From contig JAGQIY010001159.1 in assembly GCA_020430865.1 (NCBI GenBank), forward strand, positions 1-11,213: a stretch of DNA of 11,213 bases, read 5' to 3'. The stretch comes from Myxococcales bacterium (lineage in GTDB: Bacteria; Myxococcota; Polyangia; Polyangiales; Polyangiaceae). The notes below the pieces were generated by a model. That model ran no database searches. It had not been told where the DNA came from and worked only from the letters and a program-made list of their open reading frames with translations. The translations under genes and the position numbers were made by a program. This document shows positions 1 to 5,970 of the stretch, in pieces. Position 1 is the first letter of the stretch, and each line of letters starts with the position of its first letter.

Positions 1-2
1 CC

Positions 3-581
3 TACAAGTGCACGGACTACGGCACCTGGACCATCGAGCGCTACGCTTGCTCGAACCCGTACGACTCGTGTCCCGGTACCGAAATCACCTGCTACGACGA
101 GTGGCAGGTCTGGGAAGGTACCAACCCCCCGCCTCCTTGCCCTGCGGAAAAGCCTGCTCCGAGCAGCGCCTGCGACAACAACTGGGGCTTTGGTCCGGCG
201 ACCTGTGGCTACCCCTGCGAGAACGGCAAGGGCTGGACGGTGGGCACCTGCTACTACTGGAATGATCCCATCTGGGCCTTCGACGGCAGCTGCGACGGCG
301 ACTGCTCGCAGCACGACGCGGATCTGCTCGAATACGTGCAGCAGAACAAGAGCTGCACGACGGCGGACGACTGCAAGATCGTCTACACCAGCGGCTGTTC
401 CGCGCGCACCGAGCACTGCACCGGAGCGTTCTACGTCAACAAGGCCACCTCGGAGCAAGAGCTCGGCAAGCTGGACCAGGCGCTCTCGAGCTGCATGAGC
501 AGCGGCTGTGTGCTGTGCGATGGCATCCCGGCACCCGCAGCGTGCAACGGCGGCCTGTGCGGTCCAGCCCTCACCGACTAG
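3..581 (+). CDS. Cys-rich, probably secreted modular protein (5' end missing)
   Basis: The frame is open from the left edge to the TAG at 579-581, so this is the last 192 residues of a longer protein; the GTG at 240 is internal. About 20 cysteines fall in these 192 residues, with many Trp, Tyr and Gly, which suggests a disulfide-bonded exported protein. The visible part looks modular. One block has the pattern CP..KP followed by spaced Cys residues, a CGYPC motif, and C-x-x-W-like endings. A distinct C-terminal block (from about 350) begins SCTTADDC and ends with a CNGGLCG motif, with AFYVN and a helical stretch between. Similar CP...P...C...C.Y.C modules are common in large secreted myxobacterial proteins of unknown function. 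I do not recognise a catalytic domain, so adhesion or surface function is only a guess. It converges on the next gene across 60 bp. Confidence 0.75.
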   Translation, partial: YKCTDYGTWTIERYACSNPYDSCPGTEITCYDEWQVWEGTNPPPPCPAEKPAPSSACDNNWGFGPATCGYPCENGKGWTVGTCYYWNDPIWAFDGSCDGDCSQHDADLLEYVQQNKSCTTADDCKIVYTSGCSARTEHCTGAFYVNKATSEQELGKLDQALSSCMSSGCVLCDGIPAPAACNGGLCGPALTD

Positions 582-583
582 CC

Positions 584-634
584 GCACCGAGAGCGCCGCT
601 GGTCGTCGGTTGTTCGCATCCGCGCGGACGGTGC
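584..634. terminator. Weak candidate bidirectional terminator between convergent genes
   Basis: In the 60-bp gap between two convergent stop codons, GCACCG at 584-589 can pair with CGGTGC at 629-634. The enclosed 39 nt are GC-rich and include the palindrome TCCGCGCGGA. There is no T-tract on either strand. Position between convergent genes is the main support; the stem is short and its loop long. Confidence 0.22.
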
Positions 635-641
635 TTGCGCC

Positions 642-2252
642 CTAGATCTCGAAGGCCATCGCCTCGAGGCGTGCTTGCTCGCGCGCTCGCAGGATCTCGC
701 GAGACAGCTGGTTGAGGTCCGAGCGCATGGCGTTGCGCGTCACTTCGATGCGGCTCTCCACCAGGCTGCTCGCGGTGTCGAACTTGTCTTGTAGCGCCCC
801 GACCAGCTCCTCGAGCTCGCGGTCCAGCTCGATCAGCTCCGCTTCGGTGCCGCTGATCAGCTGTTCCAAGGTCTGGGGCAAGACGTCGTCCAGCGGCGCC
901 AGGACCTCTTCTGCGTCCAGCTCCGGGAACAAGCGCTTGTAGCCCTCCAGTGTGCCCCACAGCTCGAAGGCCTGCTCGGCGTGAGGGACTTCGCTCTGCA
1001 GATCGCTGAGCGTGGACTCGAGGTATTGCCACGCGGAACGGTAGCGCGCGAACTCTCGCTGGTAGTTCATCTCCTCGATGCGCGGCCAGAGGTTGTGGCG
1101 GAAGCTGTGGTTGTAGCTGGTGGCCGCGTCCTGGAGGCTGGTGCTCGCTTCGGGCAGCTTCTTGAAGATGCGCTTCGACAGCTCCTCGGCGCACACCAGC
1201 AACGTCTGAGGCACGATGCGCTGGCGCAGGCGATGAATCGCGCGGTCGGTCAGCATGCTGGCTTGGCTCACGGTGATGTCCGTCGCCTCGTCCAGCGCGT
1301 GAGCGAACTGGTCGACCCAGAGGCGCAGCTGAGTGAGATGGTGCTGGTAGATCTGCTCCCGCTGCTCCGCGGCGCCAGCGTTCAGCTGCTGCAGGTGCCG
1401 TACCGCCTGCTGGGACTTGGAGTACAGGAAGAGATACAGCCCGACGTAGACCAGCCCGTACGCCGCGAGCCAGAGCCCCAGGGCGATCAGGGTCGGCGCG
1501 TTGTCGTTGATGGTGTCGGTGAAGAAGCCGTGACCCGGGAGCTTGAAGCGGCCATGCATCCACAGGTCGACTTCGTGGATCAAGCGTCGCCGGGCGCCGA
1601 GGGCGATGTCGACCAAGACGACGCTCACGATCAACACGACGAGCGACAAGCGGCGTAGCAGCACGCCGAGGGGCATCTGAGCGTTCTGGCTCATCCGCGC
1701 GAGGTGCTGTGAGCTGTAGACCACGTCCGCGGCTCCGAGGAAGAACACCAGCGCACGCCGCAGGATGCCGTAGCGGGACCGCAGGGCCAGCTGGAAGTTG
1801 GTCTCGTCCGGCGCCGGTTCGCGCTCGAGGCGACCGAAGGCGGGCCGCAGGGACACGGCGTCGCGGCGTCCCTTGCGCTGCTTGATCGAGAGCGGCTCGA
1901 TCTCCAGCGCCGGCTCGGCGTCGAACAGCCGCTCCACGAAATCTTTCCTTACGGATTTGGCGCGGATCGCCTCACGCAGCTGAACCAGCTCTTGCTCGAC
2001 GCGCAGGGAGTACAGCTCGGCGTCCTGATCCTTCAGCTCGCCGCGCAGCTCGCGCCAGATCTTGGATGCCTTGCTCTTCCACTGGCTGCGGGCGCGGTGC
2101 GTGCGCTCCTGAGTCGCGGCGGCGGCCTCCTGCACCAAGCGCGCCTGCAGGCTGCGAAATCGCGTCAGCCAGAAGACCTTGTGCACGAAGTAGCCCAGGG
2201 CGAGGAAGGTCGCCCCATAGAAGGCCGTCGCAAGCAAGTCCCCGAAGCTCAT
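642..2252 (-). CDS. Large coiled-coil membrane protein of unknown function
   Basis: This is a 536-residue protein starting at the ATG at 2252 (MSFGDLLATAF...). It has a hydrophobic N-terminal segment (about 5-29) and further hydrophobic stretches near 163-180, 198-221 and 253-277. That suggests three or four membrane passes, with large charged regions at both ends of the core. Residues about 33-100, 280-340 and 455-535 are rich in Glu, Arg, Gln, Leu and Ala with heptad-like spacing and should form long helices or coiled coils. Residues 100-160 are charged and Pro-containing, probably a flexible linker. I do not recognise a family; there is no nucleotide-binding loop, kinase, HAMP or MCP signature hairpin. 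A membrane-anchored scaffold or structural role is possible but unproven. The gene lies 143 bp after the lipoprotein gene, and its start is buried in an inverted repeat (see leader entry). Confidence 0.85.
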   Translation of the reverse strand: MSFGDLLATAFYGATFLALGYFVHKVFWLTRFRSLQARLVQEAAAATQERTHRARSQWKSKASKIWRELRGELKDQDAELYSLRVEQELVQLREAIRAKSVRKDFVERLFDAEPALEIEPLSIKQRKGRRDAVSLRPAFGRLEREPAPDETNFQLALRSRYGILRRALVFFLGAADVVYSSQHLARMSQNAQMPLGVLLRRLSLVVLIVSVVLVDIALGARRRLIHEVDLWMHGRFKLPGHGFFTDTINDNAPTLIALGLWLAAYGLVYVGLYLFLYSKSQQAVRHLQQLNAGAAEQREQIYQHHLTQLRLWVDQFAHALDEATDITVSQASMLTDRAIHRLRQRIVPQTLLVCAEELSKRIFKKLPEASTSLQDAATSYNHSFRHNLWPRIEEMNYQREFARYRSAWQYLESTLSDLQSEVPHAEQAFELWGTLEGYKRLFPELDAEEVLAPLDDVLPQTLEQLISGTEAELIELDRELEELVGALQDKFDTASSLVESRIEVTRNAMRSDLNQLSREILRAREQARLEAMAFEI

Positions 2253-2311
2253 GGTTCCGCTGGGCGGAAGCCATGCAACGCCGAGCGGGACTTTGCAAGG
2301 CCCGCCTCGGC
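2253..2311 (-). promoter_or_regulatory. Structured leader: two inverted repeats before the coiled-coil membrane gene
   Basis: On the minus strand, upstream of the ATG at 2252, there are two strong inverted repeats. The distal one spans 2280-2311: GCCGAG plus CGGG pairs with CCCG plus CTCGGC, a 10-bp stem with one bulged base and an 11-nt loop. As double-stranded DNA it is also a near-palindrome of 32 bp. The proximal one spans 2253-2272: TTCCGC/GCGGAA, 6 bp around a 3-nt loop, extended by two more pairs past a bulge. It ends exactly at the start codon, so the ribosome-binding region (GCGGAACC-ATG) would be paired in mRNA. The distal element could be an operator or a terminator/attenuator without a U-tract; the proximal one could restrain translation. 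The pairing is seen directly; the regulatory role is inferred. Confidence 0.4.
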
Positions 2312-2395
2312 ACCACCGCCAACGCCGGCTTCCAGCCTAGCGCAGAACGAGTTTGTTTGGGGGGTGAGGCAAGCCTCGGGGCCGCCACGGCTCGC

Positions 2396-3631
2396 CTAGT
2401 TCAGCTGTTCCTGGTACTCGCTCACGTCGGAATAGGTCGTCTGGATCGCGCTCAGCGCTCCCGCGGCGGTCGGTGAGCAGAGCAACGTCTCCTCGAACGC
2501 TGCGGCCGTTGCGAAGTTGACCACCGCCGTCGCGTTCTCCTGAGAGAGCTGCCCGTCGGCGCAGCCATCCCAGAGCATGGTCGCCAGGTTGGCGTTCTGG
2601 ATGTCGTACTGCTGCGCTACCTCGACCAGGTCCTGTCCCTTGTCGTTGGTGAGTCCGCAGAGGTCGCTGAACGCCAGGTGGCCTGCGTTCCCGAGGCCCA
2701 CCAGGCGCTTCTTCGGAGAGGCTGCGTCGTACGCGTCGCTCTGCTTCGAGAAGGCGACCACTCCGTCGTCCAGAGCCCCCATGATCAGTGTGGACTCGGG
2801 CGCTGGGTCGACGCCGCCAGCGGCCATCGGGATCAACACCTTGACGCCCGCCGTGTTGCCGAACGCGGCGATCCCTCCGCCGCCCGCGCTGTGCCCGGCC
2901 ATGCCGATGCGTGACATGTCGACCCGATCCCCGAGGAAATCAAGGCCGCTCGCCCCCGCGTCCAGCGCCGACAGCAGCGCCGAGGTGTCCCCCGGCAGAT
3001 CCGCGCCGAAATTGAACTGCAGCAAGTCTCCCAGGTAGAGGCCCTTGTGGTCCTGACTCAGGACGACGAAGCCACGGCTTGCCCAGTGGATCATCTGGCT
3101 CAGGCTCTGGGTACGAAATGCCGCCGTGCCATGGATGAAGACGATCACGGGGTACGGCCCGCGCGCGGTATCCAAAGGTAGATCTCTGTAGCAGTCGCAA
3201 GGCTGCCAGGGATTGTCCGCATCAGGGATCTTGCCTTGCTCGGCGTCCGGGAGCCATTTGCGGATGTCGTAGACCAGCGTCTCTTGCCCGCGTTCGCTGC
3301 CAATTTCCGCAGGGTACCAGACTTCGGTGGTCACGCCGCCGACGTCCAGGGTCTTCGCGCCGACCGGCCAGGGGCCGCGCGCCGCCGGATCCTCTGGTGT
3401 CTCGAACAGCTTGGAGCCGCAGCGTTCCTCTTCCGGCGGCAGCTCGACGCTCCCGCCGCTGCCCCCGTTGCCGCCACTGGCACCGCTCCCGCCGGTCGCG
3501 CCGCTCCCGCCGGTCGCGCCGCTCCCACCGCTCGCGCCGCTGCCCTGGTCCCCTCCGGAATCCGAGCTTCCGCAGCCCGAAATCATCAGCCCGATGGCGA
3601 ACGCCACACCGCCCAACCCCACGCGTGTCAT
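2396..3631 (-). CDS. Alpha/beta-hydrolase-fold lipoprotein (PAF-acetylhydrolase/dienelactone-hydrolase/PETase-like)
   Basis: With the ATG at 3631 this is 411 residues; a TTG 36 bp upstream would add 12. ATG is preferred because it gives a compact signal peptide (MTRVGLGG...) with lipobox M-I-S-G-C, Cys20 being the predicted lipidated residue. A low-complexity Gly/Ser/Ala/Thr linker (about 21-62) follows, then a catalytic domain. Hydrolase landmarks, in order: the strand VIVFIHG with HGTAA (167-171) near the oxyanion hole; nucleophile elbow GHSAG (Ser248) followed by a Gly run, as in PETase-type and PAF-AH-type enzymes; an Asp pair at 288-289 (ALDDG); and GNAGH with His318. A complete Ser-Asp-His triad is therefore plausible. 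The N-terminal PVGAKTL...VWYPA strands are typical of PAF-AH-like/dienelactone-hydrolase-like proteins. It likely acts as an esterase on the cell surface or in the periplasm; the substrate is unknown. Confidence 0.85.
   Translation of the reverse strand: MTRVGLGGVAFAIGLMISGCGSSDSGGDQGSGASGGSGATGGSGATGGSGASGGNGGSGGSVELPPEEERCGSKLFETPEDPAARGPWPVGAKTLDVGGVTTEVWYPAEIGSERGQETLVYDIRKWLPDAEQGKIPDADNPWQPCDCYRDLPLDTARGPYPVIVFIHGTAAFRTQSLSQMIHWASRGFVVLSQDHKGLYLGDLLQFNFGADLPGDTSALLSALDAGASGLDFLGDRVDMSRIGMAGHSAGGGGIAAFGNTAGVKVLIPMAAGGVDPAPESTLIMGALDDGVVAFSKQSDAYDAASPKKRLVGLGNAGHLAFSDLCGLTNDKGQDLVEVAQQYDIQNANLATMLWDGCADGQLSQENATAVVNFATAAAFEETLLCSPTAAGALSAIQTTYSDVSEYQEQLN
3471..3542. repeat. Four 18-bp tandem repeats encoding the lipoprotein linker
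   Basis: Units at 3471-3488, 3489-3506, 3507-3524 and 3525-3542 share the consensus CCGCCGGTCGCGCCGCTC. The two central copies are identical and the outer two are diverged. Each unit encodes six residues of the Gly-Gly-Ser-Gly-Ala-Thr/Ser type. Because the unit is a multiple of three, gain or loss of copies would change linker length without a frameshift. Confidence 0.85.
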
Positions 3632-3664
3632 CCCGAGCAATCTGACGGACCGCCCGTCGAAGTG

Positions 3665-3733
3665 CAATGTGGTAAGTGTTACTTTTAGTTCACGTTGCAG
3701 TTCGGCTGTGAGAGGCGAGGTTCGGCTGCAACG
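3665..3733 (-). promoter_or_regulatory. Intergenic control region with inverted and direct repeats, upstream of the lipoprotein gene
   Basis: This gap separates the GGDEF stop (3744) from the lipoprotein start. CGTTGCAG (3693-3700) is a perfect 8-bp inverted repeat of CTGCAACG (3726-3733), enclosing 25 nt. TTCGGCTG occurs twice in direct orientation (3701-3708 and 3721-3728). Next to it is an AT-rich stretch, unusual here, with a small dyad AAGT-GTT-ACTT (3674-3684). The stem could be a long-loop terminator for the GGDEF gene, or the set could be operator sites for the lipoprotein gene. No convincing -35/-10 pair was found. Confidence 0.32.
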
Positions 3734-3743
3734 GGACTGGAGG

Positions 3744-4913
3744 CTAGACGGGGTCGATGACGACCTGGTTGCGTCCGCGGTTCTTGGCCTCGTACAGGCG
3801 CGCGTCGGCCAGCGCGATCAGCTCTTGAGCGGTCGGTGCCGTCACGCACTCGAGGGACGCACAGCCCGCGCTCAGCGTGGCGCTCAGCTGCTTGCCTTCA
3901 TGGCTCACCGCCGTGCGCTCCAGCACGCTGCGGATGCGCTCGGCCGCGCAGAAGGCGCCGTTCAGGTCGACGTTGCGCACGATGATCAGGAACTCCTCGC
4001 CGCCGTAGCGCGCGAAGACGTCCTCGGTGCGCAGCTCTCGTCGCGCGAGGGTGGCCAGGTGCTTGAGCACCGCGTCGCCCGCCTGATGTCCGTGCTCGTC
4101 GTTGACGTGCTTGAAGTGATCGAGATCCACCAGGATCACGCTCAGCATCGACCGGTGCCGTACGGCGTAGGCGATCTCGGCAGCCAGTCGCTCCTCTCCG
4201 TGCCTGCGGTTGTGCGCGCCGGTCAGCGGATCGAGGATGCTGGAAGAGTAGAGCCGCTCCAGCATCGATTTCTGCTGGGTGTCCATCAGCGAGAAGCGAA
4301 AGCTCACTCGTGGCCCGAACTGGATGCAGTCCCCATCTCGCAGCTGGAGCTGCTTGACGTTGCGTCCGCCGACGTAGCTGCCGTTGCGCGATCCGAGGTC
4401 CTCCAGCCAGATCGCGTCCGAGCGCAGGTGAACATGGGCGTGCCTGCGGCTGACGCCCACGTCGTCGATCTGGATGTCGGCGGAGGGGCTGCGACCCAGC
4501 ACCAGTCCGCCTGGCGGGATCGTCCGCACCGCGCCTGCGCCGTGGCCATCCATCCGCACCAGCACTGGCGTCTCTCGCGCCGGGGGAATGGACCCGCTGG
4601 CCTCTACCACCTCGAAGCGTCCCGTCTCACGCTCCTCTTCGGTGTCGAATGCTTCCTCGAGGATCTCTCCTCCGAGAGGACGGTAGGTCGAGCGAGGGCG
4701 CTCCAGCCGCCAGGTCGAGTCGACACGTGCGGTGGGTTGCTCTCCCACGGGCGGGCGCGTCGGCAGCCACGGTCGCTCCAGGCTCGGGACGCGCACGGCC
4801 GGCATCTCGGGCGCCGTCGGCTTCTGGGCGAACTGCACTGCACTGCTCGCGCACCGGCGCGCGCCGGACTCGCTGCGGGCGGGGCTCGGGACAGGTTCGC
4901 TCTGCGCCTTCAC
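3744..4913 (-). CDS. FHA-GGDEF protein, predicted diguanylate cyclase
   Basis: This 389-residue protein is predicted to make c-di-GMP from two GTP. Residues 1-115 are Pro/Arg/Glu-rich and probably disordered. An FHA domain (about 116-207), which binds phosphothreonine peptides, shows GRS (140-142), SRRHA (155-159) and LGSRNG (173-178), the usual phosphopeptide-contact positions. A GGDEF domain (about 226-388) follows, with the DPLTGAHNRR entry motif, a metal-binding Asp in VDLDHFK (262-268) and an intact active-site loop GGEEF (304-308). RTED at 295-298 lies exactly five residues before that loop, the position of the RxxD inhibitory site, so product feedback is likely. No membrane segment is seen, so it should be cytoplasmic, with activity probably tuned by Ser/Thr phosphorylation of itself or a partner. 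The start is uncertain: GTG at 4913 lacks a clear Shine-Dalgarno, and an internal ATG at 4805 is an alternative that keeps both domains. Confidence 0.92.
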   Translation of the reverse strand: MKAQSEPVPSPARSESGARRCASSAVQFAQKPTAPEMPAVRVPSLERPWLPTRPPVGEQPTARVDSTWRLERPRSTYRPLGGEILEEAFDTEEERETGRFEVVEASGSIPPARETPVLVRMDGHGAGAVRTIPPGGLVLGRSPSADIQIDDVGVSRRHAHVHLRSDAIWLEDLGSRNGSYVGGRNVKQLQLRDGDCIQFGPRVSFRFSLMDTQQKSMLERLYSSSILDPLTGAHNRRHGEERLAAEIAYAVRHRSMLSVILVDLDHFKHVNDEHGHQAGDAVLKHLATLARRELRTEDVFARYGGEEFLIIVRNVDLNGAFCAAERIRSVLERTAVSHEGKQLSATLSAGCASLECVTAPTAQELIALADARLYEAKNRGRNQVVIDPV

Positions 4914-4995
4914 AGAGACTGCTAACGGCCGCGTGAGCTCGAGCTGGAGGAGATTCCCATGCGGCGAGCGATGTCGCGCCTCACCCCCAGGAAAA

Positions 4996-5964
4996 CTAGG
5001 GGAGGAGTTCGGGGCCTGGTGGCTCGTCCCGAGTCGAGGGAGGGCTTGGTTCCAGGGTCAGCGGATGCAGCAGGTCGAAGAGCTCCCGACGCACCTCGGT
5101 GCGCTGAGCGGCATCCAAGCGCAGCTTCTGTAGGAGTTCCGGGTGTGCGTCCAGCTCGCGGCAGAGCACGATGCGGTCGTCCAGGAGCTGCTGCTTGTGG
5201 CGCTGCTTGAGGCTCGTGAGACAGGTGATGGGAAACGCCAGCTCGTCGGTGATGCGCTGCGCGAGGTTGCGCTGCGGTAGATCGAGCTCGACGGCGGCGG
5301 GCGGCGGCACGCTCTTGCGATCGTAGTCGTGGACGTTGATCGGCGGGCTCTTCGGGAGGTCCCAGCTGAGCAGGCCGAGATGCACGCTCTTCGCGTAGAC
5401 CACCGCGTCTGCGGTGAAGCGCCCGTTCGTGACCAGCCAGAACTGGTCGCTGTTTCCGTGTAGATCGCCGAGCAGGTCCCGGGCACGCGCGGATACGTAG
5501 AGCGCTGTCTTCACGTCGCACTTGGCGTCGCCGCTCATCTTGTGCTTGCACTCGACCAGCAGACGATGGCTCTCGTCGCCGCTCGCATACTCGGCGAGCA
5601 CGTCGATCTCGTGGTTCACGGCGCCCTGGAGGTTGACGCCGACCTCGGTGCGCCATCCCTCCTGGGAGAGGATGGCAGCGATCAGACGCTCGAAGGGGTA
5701 ACCCGTCGGCCCCAGCTGCATCACCGCACGCTTGAGGCTGTAGCGTGCGGAGATGTGCCTACGCTCCTTGCGCAGCTGGCGGAAGGCCAGGCGATAGAGC
5801 TTTTCCGTGGGGATACCATTCTCGACCTTGCTGGCCACCCGCCTCGCGACGCGCTCCACCAGCGCCTCTGCAGCCCCAGAGCGCGCGAGGGAGTGCTTGA
5901 GCTTCGTCAGATCGAGGGGCTCGAGCTCGCCGTCGGCCTTGGTGACGTAGACGTCCTTGCCCAT
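4996..5964 (-). CDS. ATP-cone domain fused to Mrr-like PD-(D/E)XK nuclease domain
   Basis: This is a 322-residue protein from the ATG at 5964. Residues 1-88 match an ATP-cone: a V-x-K-x-DG opening, a KL helix, and an ISARYSLKRAV ending, as in the nucleotide-sensing domains of ribonucleotide reductase and NrdR. Residues about 89-200 look like a restriction-endonuclease fold: FERLIAAIL, then HEID (Asp121), then LVECKHK (Glu138, Lys140), the D...ExK core, followed by QFWLVTNGRFT and a last strand. Catalytic residues appear intact. The C-terminal part (about 205-322) has a helical FPITCLTSLKQ...LLDDRIVLCREL segment that may be a small DNA-binding or helix-hairpin unit, then a Pro-rich tail. ATP-cone/Mrr-like fusions exist in other bacteria as uncharacterised proteins. 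Lying 6 bp after the MBL gene, it is probably co-transcribed with it. The activity is inferred; no cognate methylase is present. Confidence 0.85.
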   Translation of the reverse strand: MGKDVYVTKADGELEPLDLTKLKHSLARSGAAEALVERVARRVASKVENGIPTEKLYRLAFRQLRKERRHISARYSLKRAVMQLGPTGYPFERLIAAILSQEGWRTEVGVNLQGAVNHEIDVLAEYASGDESHRLLVECKHKMSGDAKCDVKTALYVSARARDLLGDLHGNSDQFWLVTNGRFTADAVVYAKSVHLGLLSWDLPKSPPINVHDYDRKSVPPPAAVELDLPQRNLAQRITDELAFPITCLTSLKQRHKQQLLDDRIVLCRELDAHPELLQKLRLDAAQRTEVRRELFDLLHPLTLEPSPPSTRDEPPGPELLP

Positions 5965-5970
5965 GTCTCG

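Noticed and set aside
571..1563. 330-residue minus-strand ORF
   Set aside because: It is an alternative frame inside the coiled-coil membrane gene and is rich in Arg, Ala and Pro, the usual composition of an out-of-frame reading.
3327..4925. 532-residue plus-strand ORF
   Set aside because: It lies opposite two recognised minus-strand genes (lipoprotein hydrolase and FHA-GGDEF), shows no domain and has biased Pro/Arg/Ala composition; a GC-rich shadow frame.
4959..5210. Plus-strand ORF preceded by a textbook GGAGGAG Shine-Dalgarno 6 nt before ATG
   Set aside because: The ribosome-binding site looks good, but nearly all of the frame is antisense to the ATP-cone nuclease C-terminus and the product is low-complexity Arg/Ala/Pro. 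Without expression or conservation evidence it is probably chance.
4996..5964. Restriction-modification system
   Set aside because: The nuclease-like fold is present, but no methyltransferase or specificity gene is in the window, so only a nuclease-domain call is supported.
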